7,347 nucleotides of DNA from Nitrospira sp. (GCA_012032965.1 JAAUPT010000078.1:1-7347), one strand, 5' to 3'. Positions 1 to 6,937 are shown, counted from the first letter of the stretch. Translations and numbers: made by a program. Notes: generated from the letters alone by a model not told the origin.

Positions 1-1266
1 TGCCCCCTCACCGTTATTGATGCGGCTGACTTGGGGATTTTCTGCCAATATTGTCACACGATTCCCCTCCGCAGGTTCAGTTTCCGTGGTACCAGCAGTT
101 TGACCGGCGGTGGCAGCTCCGGTGGCGGTGGCGGGTCCTGTGACGGTGGCATCTCCGGTGGCGGTTGCAGTCGCTGGTGCAGGTGAAGTTCCATTCGAAG
201 CTGAAGTTCCATTCGCAGGTGAAGTTCCATTGGCCGGTTGTGTTTCTGCCGCATCAAATGTATTTACCAGATTTGTGGCAATTTCGGTCGGCGTCTCACT
301 CGAGTTGTCCGTCGAGCTAGAGTTATTCAGACTTGGATCAAAAGTGATAGTCGTAGGTCGTGGTGGCGATCTGACACGCCCATCCTCCAACTGTTGCGTG
401 GATGTAACAGGAGTGCTCCGACGACGCTGTCCTGAATGTTGTCCCATGTTGTCATTTCGAAGGATTGAATGTGTAGGCTGGTTTTGACGCCGCGTGGCAG
501 ACATTGACGGTGTGGTGGCGTCGCCGATTGCCGCAGTGTTAGCCGTTGACGGAGTTTCGGCACCGAGTCTGCTTGTACGTTCCGTGCTATCGTCAGACAC
601 AGGATGTCGGTTGGTGATGTTCAACTCTGGCTCTCTCAACTCCACCCGAATCAGGCCATCATCCATCTCTTCGCACTTTTGAAACCCCGGATTGTCAACA
701 GTTACTGGAAAAGGAAGCCGGTACTGCACATATCGCATCTCCATTCGACGTAGACGTTGGCTAATGGGTGTCGTCACGTCTCCGCGATTGGCAGGCTGGA
801 GACGTCGGACCTCCTGGCGCGTATTAACCGTCACCAAGTGCCCACCGTCTGCGACCTCCAGGCTGTCAAATTGATCGGGCGCCACCACTCGTACTGTCAT
901 GTCCTGGGTATGGCCGTGTCCATGCCCGTTGTCCACCCGAAACAGCTTCATGCCAACATTCGGCGTCTCCCCTGGGACATGTGGGGTAACCGTCACCACC
1001 CGATGTGTGATATCCCCCTCGTCAATCTCATGGGAGGCGGTCTCATTCACGGAACCAACCTGGAGCGAGGCTCTAACCCGCTTTCGCGTCTTGTTGAGCG
1101 CCGAAGAGAGGGAATTACGCTGCCGAGAGGACGGACCGCCATCGAGTGCGTGCAGCTCTGGCATGCGACGGATGATCTCGACGGTGTCAACGAGCTCAAG
1201 TTCGATTGCCTTCGACAGCAACCTATTTTTGTAATCCACGATAAGGGGGTCGTCAAGGCTTACCAT
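1..1266 (-). CDS. Ser/Thr/Pro-rich protein of unknown function, C-terminus beyond the left edge
   Basis: I do not recognise this protein. Reading the minus strand from ATG 1266-1264 gives 422 codons without a stop up to base 1, so the gene is cut by the window edge. A TGA lies two codons upstream (1272-1270), which fixes this ATG as the first possible start (+4 is G, -3 is C). Residues 1-70 look helical and charged and end in a basic stretch (NKTRKRVRA, 58-66). Residues 75-215 look like a mixed folded domain, with a HGHGH run (115-119) and an RGD triplet (161-163). From about 220 the chain becomes low complexity, rich in Ser, Thr, Pro, Asn and Arg. It contains three NGT sequons six residues apart (N346, N352, N358) and then an Ala/Thr/Gly run (about 362-392). 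The coherent composition and the 1.2 kb open frame make this the coding strand. Antisense frames here are shorter and lack ATG starts or sensible composition. A virion or surface protein is possible, but that is inference. Confidence 0.82.
   Translation of the reverse strand, partial: MVSLDDPLIVDYKNRLLSKAIELELVDTVEIIRRMPELHALDGGPSSRQRNSLSSALNKTRKRVRASLQVGSVNETASHEIDEGDITHRVVTVTPHVPGETPNVGMKLFRVDNGHGHGHTQDMTVRVVAPDQFDSLEVADGGHLVTVNTRQEVRRLQPANRGDVTTPISQRLRRMEMRYVQYRLPFPVTVDNPGFQKCEEMDDGLIRVELREPELNITNRHPVSDDSTERTSRLGAETPSTANTAAIGDATTPSMSATRRQNQPTHSILRNDNMGQHSGQRRRSTPVTSTQQLEDGRVRSPPRPTTITFDPSLNNSSSTDNSSETPTEIATNLVNTFDAAETQPANGTSPANGTSASNGTSPAPATATATGDATVTGPATATGAATAGQTAGTTETEPAEGNRVTILAENPQVSRINNGEGA
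181..234 (-). repeat. 18-bp tandem repeat, three copies, inside the coding region
   Basis: Three imperfect 18-bp units (181-198, 199-216, 217-234) share TGAAGTTCCATT on the plus strand at 184, 202 and 220. On the coding strand each unit encodes a hexapeptide of the form NGTS(P/A)(A/S). The period is a multiple of three, so copy number can vary without breaking the frame. A second, shorter-period GC-rich run (about 112-170) follows in the gene and encodes alternating Ala/Thr/Gly. Confidence 0.85.
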
Positions 1267-1283
1267 TTGTCAATAGTGTCGAT

Positions 1284-1292
1284 TCTTACCTG
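1284..1292 (-). promoter_or_regulatory. Consensus-like 5' splice site (CAG/GTAAGA)
   Basis: On the minus strand the nine bases read CAG then GTAAGA, a close match to the eukaryotic donor consensus MAG/GTRAGT, 18 bases upstream of the start codon at 1266. A second donor-like string, ATG/GTAAGC, overlaps the start codon itself (1266-1258). The 422-codon frame downstream is open without splicing, so either site may be fortuitous or may serve an alternative transcript. Confidence 0.2.
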
Positions 1293-1355
1293 TTTTTGGT
1301 CTCTTCGTTCTCTCTTGTTTTGTGGTAGGTGCTGTCTTCCTTCCTTTTTGTGTTC

Positions 1356-1390
1356 TTGTTGTTTGATGTTGTTGTTGTTTGATGTTGTTG
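1356..1390. repeat. 16-bp tandem repeat, about 2.2 copies
   Basis: The 19-mer TTGTTGTTTGATGTTGTTG occurs at 1356-1374 and again at 1372-1390, giving a 16-bp period. On the minus strand it forms the CAACAACATCAAACAA core of the leader before the gene starting at 1266. It is simple sequence and may just be slippage expansion. Confidence 0.8.
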
Positions 1391-1461
1391 TTTTTGAGTG
1401 GTTGTGTTTTCCAACAGAAGGGAAAATTGTGAGAAAAGAAAAGAGTGGATTGAACAATAGT

Positions 1462-1581
1462 GTGTCGTCCAAGACACTCGATCTCTCGTTTGAGTTGTTA
1501 CAACCCCCGGTCAAGACCGGCCACGGTTTCTGCCCCCTTTTTTTTGAGTTACACGCAACGGCTCCATTTCTGAGTGTAACT
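1462..1581. repeat. Cluster of four short inverted repeats
   Basis: Four dyads lie within 120 bp. They are GTGTC/GACAC (1462-1466 and 1473-1477), GTTGT/ACAAC around T1499 (1494-1504), CCGGTC/GACCGG with a two-base loop (1507-1512 and 1515-1520), and AGTTACAC/GTGTAACT (1547-1554 and 1574-1581, 19-base spacer). A C5T8 tract (1533-1545) lies between the last two. The arms are read directly from the sequence. A role as binding sites, origin or terminator is unproven. I see no terminator in the bacterial sense, since no dyad is directly followed by a T run in the direction of either gene. Confidence 0.5.
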
Positions 1582-1803
1582 TGGAAACGATTCGAAATCT
1601 TCTTCGACGAGAATTGGACTCTCCACGGCTGATCAGCGCCGCCGTGATAGTTGGAGTCTTCCTCATTCTGAACCCAACCAGCCCATCCTCAGGGGCAACA
1701 TCTGTCCTGCCATACATCCTGTCGACAACTTTTGTGGGGAACATCCACCAAGTTTTTGACCCTTCACACTTCTATGTACACCTGTTACTTGTCCATTGGA
1801 GAG
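1582..1803. other. Stretch without a supported gene
   Basis: This 222-bp part of the intergenic region has no ATG-started frame that I trust. A plus-strand frame (1581-1958) is open and has one hydrophobic stretch, but it contains no ATG. A minus-strand 77-codon ATG frame (1511-1744) has a weak start context and an unremarkable Arg-rich composition. Confidence 0.4.
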
Positions 1804-1983
1804 TCATCCATTGGTGGGTGAACCGACGCAACACAGAAACCGACTGTCGATTTTGTACTGGTCTGTCCTTCTATCCACCGTGCCCGCAGCATAGTACAGC
1901 GGTAAGCGGTAACCAGCCGTTGCAGGAAAATCCGATCTACCCAAGTCCCAAAATTTAAACACCTTGAACCAATTCATATCCAT
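1804..1983 (-). CDS. Possible small protein, 59 residues, unknown function
   Basis: An ATG at 1983-1981 in a strong Kozak context (A at -3, G at +4, the same ATCATGG as the upstream start candidate of the large gene) opens a 59-codon frame ending in TGA at 1806-1804. The product begins MDMNWFKVFKFWDLG and is rich in aromatic residues (W5, F6, F9, F11, W12, F19, Y25, Y30, Y31, Y43, F49), with a CC pair at 51-52. It has no clear signal peptide or membrane segment, and I do not recognise it. It lies 124 bp downstream of the large gene and is co-oriented with both neighbours. The frame stays open for 46 more codons beyond the TGA (next stop at about 1666). The start context and composition favour it over the plus-strand frame covering the same bases, but the length is too short for confidence. 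Confidence 0.35.
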   Translation of the reverse strand: MDMNWFKVFKFWDLGRSDFPATAGYRLPLYYAAGTVDRRTDQYKIDSRFLCCVGSPTNG

Positions 1984-2007
1984 GATTGCGATAGAAGACT
2001 GTCACCT

Positions 2008-2029
2008 AATCACTGATACAATCACTGAT
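2008..2029. repeat. Short direct repeat, two copies at 12-bp spacing
   Basis: AATCACTGAT occurs at 2008-2017 and 2020-2029, one helical turn plus about two bases apart. It lies between the large gene's stop and the 59-codon frame, so it could be a binding-site pair for the latter. Chance is also possible. Confidence 0.4.
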
Positions 2030-2052
2030 TCTATTGCACCCCGTGCAGTAGG

Positions 2053-2058
2053 TTTAAT
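2053..2058 (-). terminator. Candidate poly(A) signal variant (ATTAAA) after the large gene
   Basis: The minus strand reads ATTAAA about 50 bases beyond the TAG stop of the 2108-6772 gene. ATTAAA is the commonest natural variant of AATAAA in animals. No canonical AATAAA was found in the immediate downstream stretch. A six-base match in A/T-rich DNA is weak evidence by itself. Confidence 0.2.
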
Positions 2059-2107
2059 ATCTGTCCCATTAACTAGTCCAACATTGATTATAATCTTCTT
2101 ACGGAGT

Positions 2108-5100
2108 CTAGTCACAGGAAGAGGTGCTCCCGTCAGTACCTGAAGCAGATGACAGGCTGCGTTCCCCGTCATCACAACCGTCTGTGTCCCTGTCAATGTC
2201 GCCGCTGTCTTCACTGTCCCCATCGTCACCATCGTTGTCATCGCCGTAGTCATAGACCTGGTCGTCTTCTCCCTCTTCATAACAGAGCTCACCGGTTCCA
2301 GTCGACTCCTCTGAGTCGTCACTATCTAATTCCATTTCGTCGGCCGTCAATTGCGTCACAACGTGCGATACAGAAGCGGTGTTCAATTCGGCATTGACCC
2401 CTCCAGGTGGCAATTGGACCGCGCGCCCTAGAATCTCATTAATTGCATCATTGAGCCGTTCTTTCCTTTCTGCCTCACCTTCGAAGGTAAAACAGAAAGG
2501 AATGACCCCAAACAGATGTTCACCCTGGTTACCGCATCCGTCCAAAATGGCTGTTACTCGTGCGCTGATTGCCGTTAAAAAGGGAATGTTGTTATACACT
2601 CTAGCCAGACCATCATTCACCGGCCAACCATACGGCTGTGAAAGAGCTGGGAACACGCTAACAAGCCTGGAACCCGTAGTCATCGACTCTGTGTATGACA
2701 TTTTGCAGATCAAGTGATCCATATGACGGATGTCCACAGGGCTGTTGTTGACCATGTTGTGTACAACACCGTCCACGCCCCGCCTCTCGAAACCAATCGC
2801 CAGCAGTATCTCTTCATCGGCCCGTCCCAAGGCTTCCAACAGCATCGTACAAGCCTTCCAGTGGCGGTACTCGTCTCTTGCTGTTTTGGACATTTTACGG
2901 ATGTCAACTCCGTCGTGCGATACTGGCGTAGTTTTCAAAACACCATCAACAGCATTTGCTAGTAGACCTATACCACGCTTACCGCCATGGCCCAGCCACA
3001 CCTTGTCGGGGCTGCCGAACGGGTCGACGATTACCTCCTCTACATCCAGAACCACAAGACTTGCAATGAAATAAGGCTTCCCCTTCTCCGAACCACACAA
3101 CTCCTTGAACATTGACTCAAGGGATCGAATCCACACATCACGGGACGTGGGCAGTGTGCTATTATCAAAGAACTCGTTTAACATTTTCTTGTAGCCACGT
3201 AGGAACGTCCCGAAGTTCTCAACCGTTGAATTCGTTGCATCCAGCAATGCAGCATCGTGGAGTACCTTTGTGAACATGGCCATTGATCCTGTCAGACCGT
3301 CTTCGGAGCAAAAGGCGAGAAAGTTGACAAAAGCATCACTCTCCGACATTTTGGGGAGCCTCACTTTGTCAGTTTCTGTAATAGGCTGACACATATACGA
3401 AAGGCCGGCTTCTGACATGGTTCCCGTCGTTACGTTGTCCAGATTCATCCATCGATTGAATAGAACATAGTAGCCAGCGGTCGTAGCGCAGCGCAACACC
3501 GTGGCCTGAAACAGGGCCTCCATCAGATAATCGCGGTCCGCCTGACTGTCGTGGTCGTACGATACTCGATGGAATCCGCTATCGGTGTGACTCAGCTTGC
3601 CCAACAGCATTGTGAGCGTGACCATGTTCATGCACCGGTTAGGAGATTCAATGTACCTCGACCGAAGCACCTCACCCAGACGGCCAAACTTCTTGTCAAA
3701 GAGATAACCGACTGAACCATGGCGGACGTTGTGCCGGCGATCGTAACGAGCAAAGTTTGAAAGACCGATCCGGCCCAGCTGTTCTACGAATTCATCGCAT
3801 GTGAGACTGCAATACCTGACAGGTTCCTTCGGTACAACAACATCAACTCCGTCCACATTGGAACCGTTATCTTCCAAAACCGAATCCAGCCAACTTTCGA
3901 CAATGTCCTCGTATTGATACTGGTCCAGTTCCGCCATATCCGGGGCCGAAACAGAAACTCTCTCGTGCCCAGTGATAGAGATCTTGGACGTTCGTGGAGT
4001 GTGGTTTCGGATGACGTCCGGAGGAGGGTTCCTGCGGTCGTACACCGGTTGGACAACAACAAAGGGATTGTCCGCCCCCGGCCGTGCCCAAATTGTTGCC
4101 TTGTCGTCCTTGTTATACATTCGCTCATGGTACCTCTTTCGTGGTGTACCCTGGAAGTCGCCGCAGTCTTCAAAATGGGTGGTGTAGTGGTACTGGTGCC
4201 AGAAGTAATATCCAAAGAAAATGACTTTGTTCTTTCCGTAGGGCGTATCGTAGGATCTGTCAAACCATCGGACAGGCGCGAAAAGTGCAAAGACCGACCT
4301 GAACCTAGTCCCATGCTTGAACTGAGGGTAACCATCAAGGTCAACTGTACCGTCGGCCTTCTCAACCACCGCCGAGTCAGAAGCACCAGCCTTGCCACAC
4401 CCATAGGCCGACTGTAATGTTCCGTTCCCGCCCCTAGGCCCGATAGGGATGCGAAAGTTTTCCGACATTTCGTACGACGCAAACCGGTTGATCGCTTTGC
4501 AGTCCGTCCCATCCGTCACACCCTCCGGAAACATCTCCTGAAACACCTTGTTGATGTAGTACAAACCATTCTTCTTCTCGTCCTTCAACACAACAGCGCC
4601 AGGTAGATCGTGTTTCCTGTTACAGATGTCCGTGATGTGTTGTGATTCTTCGATTCCCTCATTCTCATGAATGGTTTCTGCGTCGTAGATCTGCCCGTGG
4701 ATATAATTGTGATGCAGGAACTTTATCCCGGTGGTCTTTGGTGTCACACCATCTACCTCAAAATAACGTTCTCGGACGACACCTTCCAGTAATTGTTCCG
4801 TCAGTTGTGCAAACTTCCTATCTGTCATCTTGAAGTCGCTCTGAACAACCGCCCTCCTGTGTTCGACGTACATTGCCCTGGCAAAAAACTTCTTCACCGC
4901 ACGGACACCACGAACAATGTTGTACGACGTACCCTGCGCCGCCTTAACCTTGCACGGGCCTGGAAGGTCTAGGCATCTCTGCCACCTTGGAGGGGCCTTG
5001 ACGAGATCGTTGACCGCTGTTATAACCCGTCTGGTGGACAACGGGATTGTCCTGGCCTTCTTCTTCGGCTGGACACCGGTCACGTCACCATCCGCTCCTT

Positions 5101-6772
5101 CCTGTCCCGGTCCCGCTAATGACCCTGCACCCACCACGTCAAAATCGGCGGTGCCCTTTGACCGTACTACGGGACTGGTCAGGACATTGACGTGTGTGTG
5201 ACAATCTGCAGACACATAATCCTTCATCACAGAAATTGCCGATCTATTGTACGTGTTAAAACAGCGAAGGGTCTCTTCCTCGTGGTACCTGGCATGGTCA
5301 ATGACGAAACGCAGCGACAGGATGGCACGCCAAATACCAACCATCAGTCGGCTGATCGTTGTGACCATATGCTCTGAGTGCTTCTGGCAGTTGAGCTGGA
5401 AGTGAGCACAGCAATTGTCTGTTCTGACCTTTGAATCGGCGTTGTCGAGGGGGGCACTCTTTATCCGTTCCTTTTCTCCTCCATCGCTCTGGAATCGGTG
5501 CTTTAGGTGGTGCGTCAACCAGCAATGTCCTGCCTGCGGGTCGGTTGACGGGTCAGTCTCATCGTCTTTGCCGACAAAAACAAGCGTCGGTATCACAACC
5601 TCGAACGGCGTCGGCATGGTTGCCGCAAACGTGGGAAGCCCTGAATCTTCGGCGTCTCTCCTTTGTACCGGGCAGTGGTTTTCGTAGCCTAAATCATCGT
5701 GCATTGCATATGTTTTCCCACCCCGTTCGATGACCGTCTGGATAAGATTGATCCGACAAGGAACAAACTTGACAAGGGAATCAGGATTCTCCTGTTGTAC
5801 CCTTTCGCGTATTTCATCGAGTAGGTCGTTGTACGGGTCCAGGACGTACTTTCCCCATTTCTCCATGATTGCGTCCTCGTTTTTGTGGGTGTCCGTCGAT
5901 TGAAGGTTCACGTTACCGTCGCTCATTGAGAACAGCGTGTGTTTGTTGTCATTCTTATTGGAGGAGATACGGTAGAAGCGGTTCTTGTTCGAATTAGGTC
6001 GAAACACCTTCTCTGGGATAAATGGAACATTGTTGGCGTAGCCCAGGAACAACTCCCTAAGCTCTTCCATTAGCGTGCCTTTCAGTTTCAACACACTCAG
6101 GCGCAGGTTCTTGTCGGGATTGGTTGCGTCGATCTCGTCCCCCACTAATTGATCAGACGGGACAAAGAACTCGCTCTCAGCAACGTCGGTTCCCAGCGGT
6201 AGCACTTGCGCCAGTCGTCCCGGTAGTCGCTTACTGGCTTCCTCGTAGTGTCGCGGACCTAACCACATGACCGGACGTTTGTCGAAGGTTGCAAGTGTTT
6301 TCTGTATCCGTTTTCTGTACATGTCGCGATTGACATCTGCGAAACCAAGGCCACCTGCATCCGAAAGCCCCATCCAGTGACAGATGTGAAAGAAACCCAC
6401 CAGCAGACGCAGCGGTTCACCCCATAGGGTCGCCTGGATTTTTTTGTAGGCGTGTAGTTCTTGTCGTGTTAAGGATCCTCTGGGGCCCCGAAGGATGCGG
6501 CATACTTCGGACCGAGACTCTGCGCGGAACTTTGACACAAGCATCTGTTGCAGCGTTTTTACCTCGAGGTCCTGAACGTCGGATTCGAGAATCCTGACAA
6601 GGATGGTCTCGTGTTCCTTCCTATAACTGTTGACGATGTCCTTCCACTCTTTCTCCTCTCGTAGTGGAATGGTGGTACACAATTCGGCGATCGAGAATAC
6701 CATCTTGCCCCTCACTTCCACGCCTGTGGCGATAGACACCCCGCCGAACTTGTCAAGAGGTGTGCCCTCCAT
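2108..6772 (-). CDS. Large orphan protein (1,554 residues) with basic NLS-like motif and acidic C-terminal tail
   Basis: I do not recognise the family. The frame is uninterrupted for more than 4.6 kb and ends in TAG (2110-2108). I take ATG 6772 as the first ATG in the unbroken frame (G at -3, G at +4). The same frame is open back to 6865, and the likely true start lies at 6881 or 6896 behind a frame slip. Residues from 6772: 1-400 mixed, Lys/Arg/Glu-rich, no signal peptide; about 416-527 a Cys/His-rich segment; 568-582 a PKKKAR basic motif like a nuclear localisation signal; 852-867 an aromatic cluster (FFGYYFWHQYHYTTHF); 990-1470 mostly globular; about 1478-1538 an Asp/Glu/Ser tail. I see no transmembrane segment, Walker motif, polymerase or protease motif. 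Large acidic-tailed proteins are common among structural and nuclear proteins of large eukaryotic DNA viruses; nimaviruses encode several proteins above 1,000 residues. Homology to any of them is untested. A GGAGGT lies ten bases before this ATG, so a bacterial or phage reading is not excluded. Confidence 0.93.
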   Translation of the reverse strand: MEGTPLDKFGGVSIATGVEVRGKMVFSIAELCTTIPLREEKEWKDIVNSYRKEHETILVRILESDVQDLEVKTLQQMLVSKFRAESRSEVCRILRGPRGSLTRQELHAYKKIQATLWGEPLRLLVGFFHICHWMGLSDAGGLGFADVNRDMYRKRIQKTLATFDKRPVMWLGPRHYEEASKRLPGRLAQVLPLGTDVAESEFFVPSDQLVGDEIDATNPDKNLRLSVLKLKGTLMEELRELFLGYANNVPFIPEKVFRPNSNKNRFYRISSNKNDNKHTLFSMSDGNVNLQSTDTHKNEDAIMEKWGKYVLDPYNDLLDEIRERVQQENPDSLVKFVPCRINLIQTVIERGGKTYAMHDDLGYENHCPVQRRDAEDSGLPTFAATMPTPFEVVIPTLVFVGKDDETDPSTDPQAGHCWLTHHLKHRFQSDGGEKERIKSAPLDNADSKVRTDNCCAHFQLNCQKHSEHMVTTISRLMVGIWRAILSLRFVIDHARYHEEETLRCFNTYNRSAISVMKDYVSADCHTHVNVLTSPVVRSKGTADFDVVGAGSLAGPGQEGADGDVTGVQPKKKARTIPLSTRRVITAVNDLVKAPPRWQRCLDLPGPCKVKAAQGTSYNIVRGVRAVKKFFARAMYVEHRRAVVQSDFKMTDRKFAQLTEQLLEGVVRERYFEVDGVTPKTTGIKFLHHNYIHGQIYDAETIHENEGIEESQHITDICNRKHDLPGAVVLKDEKKNGLYYINKVFQEMFPEGVTDGTDCKAINRFASYEMSENFRIPIGPRGGNGTLQSAYGCGKAGASDSAVVEKADGTVDLDGYPQFKHGTRFRSVFALFAPVRWFDRSYDTPYGKNKVIFFGYYFWHQYHYTTHFEDCGDFQGTPRKRYHERMYNKDDKATIWARPGADNPFVVVQPVYDRRNPPPDVIRNHTPRTSKISITGHERVSVSAPDMAELDQYQYEDIVESWLDSVLEDNGSNVDGVDVVVPKEPVRYCSLTCDEFVEQLGRIGLSNFARYDRRHNVRHGSVGYLFDKKFGRLGEVLRSRYIESPNRCMNMVTLTMLLGKLSHTDSGFHRVSYDHDSQADRDYLMEALFQATVLRCATTAGYYVLFNRWMNLDNVTTGTMSEAGLSYMCQPITETDKVRLPKMSESDAFVNFLAFCSEDGLTGSMAMFTKVLHDAALLDATNSTVENFGTFLRGYKKMLNEFFDNSTLPTSRDVWIRSLESMFKELCGSEKGKPYFIASLVVLDVEEVIVDPFGSPDKVWLGHGGKRGIGLLANAVDGVLKTTPVSHDGVDIRKMSKTARDEYRHWKACTMLLEALGRADEEILLAIGFERRGVDGVVHNMVNNSPVDIRHMDHLICKMSYTESMTTGSRLVSVFPALSQPYGWPVNDGLARVYNNIPFLTAISARVTAILDGCGNQGEHLFGVIPFCFTFEGEAERKERLNDAINEILGRAVQLPPGGVNAELNTASVSHVVTQLTADEMELDSDDSEESTGTGELCYEEGEDDQVYDYGDDNDGDDGDSEDSGDIDRDTDGCDDGERSLSSASGTDGSTSSCD

Positions 6773-6839
6773 GACTCTTGCCACCTCCAGACATTTGTTC
6801 CCGAAACCGTCCGTGTTTGCGCCGGCGACAAACCCCGCC

Positions 6840-6896
6840 CTAAAAAAAACGTGTCGATTCGACTAGTTGATCGTCGTCCATGATGTGTGTAGGCAT
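6840..6896 (-). other. Probable true 5' end of the large gene, out of frame by one base at a T8 run
   Basis: ATGs at 6896-6894 and 6881-6879 are in one frame. The second has an ideal Kozak context (ATCATGG). They encode MPTHIMDDDQLVESTRFF and then hit TAG at 6842-6840, right after the T8 run (A8 at 6842-6849 on the plus strand). With one T fewer, that frame continues as RAGFVAGANTDGFG and on into the large gene, giving 1,590 or 1,595 residues. The joined region reads as plausible protein on both sides of the run. The options are a homopolymer sequencing error, a disabling mutation, or transcriptional or ribosomal slippage on T8. In-frame stops bound the unit upstream (TGA at 6932-6930). Confidence 0.6.
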
Positions 6897-6937
6897 TGTT
6901 ACTAGAACGGAAGATTGTGCGTGCTGATGTCACATAC

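Larger units (their letters stand above)
1267..1564 (-). promoter_or_regulatory. Putative 5' leader/promoter of the 1-1266 gene: AUG-free and CAA-rich
   Basis: Reading the minus strand towards the ATG at 1266, there is no ATG in any frame over these 298 bases; equal base use would give four or five. The proximal half is rich in CAA and AAC triplets with few G, and so should be weakly structured. Upstream of it is a C/T-rich stretch (about 1427-1450 read on the minus strand). Such AUG-free, CAA-rich, unstructured leaders are known to favour scanning translation, for example the tobacco mosaic virus omega leader; the comparison is by composition only. I see no convincing TATA box, and the transcription start is unknown. 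Confidence 0.4.

Noticed and set aside
110..487. 125-codon plus-strand frame rich in Val/Ala/Gly
   Set aside because: Its composition mirrors the antisense of the sequon and Ala/Thr/Gly repeats of the minus-strand gene, which is open over the whole region.
757..1632. 291-codon plus-strand frame
   Set aside because: It begins at TTG, lies antisense to the well-formed 1-1266 gene, and its second half is low-complexity Leu/Phe/Cys from the T/G-rich leader.
1511..1744. 77-codon minus-strand ATG frame
   Set aside because: Weak start context (T at -3), Arg-rich and unremarkable; it ends in the dyad cluster and overlaps an equally open plus-strand frame.
2002..2322. 106-codon minus-strand frame overlapping the acidic tail and running 100 bp past its stop
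   Set aside because: The Met/Thr repeats are a shifted reading of Asp codons in the tail. The part beyond the stop (IIINVGLVNGTDIKPT) is protein-like, but there is no slippery site to reach it.
3784..4512. 242-codon minus-strand frame and other frames inside the large gene
   Set aside because: Fully contained in the 1,554-codon frame, Arg/Thr-rich as shifted readings usually are, with no independent evidence.
6773..6784. GTG at 6784 as the start of the large gene
   Set aside because: Non-ATG start with no ribosome site in front of it. The ATG at 6772 has a good context, and upstream ATGs are better still if the T8 slip is corrected.
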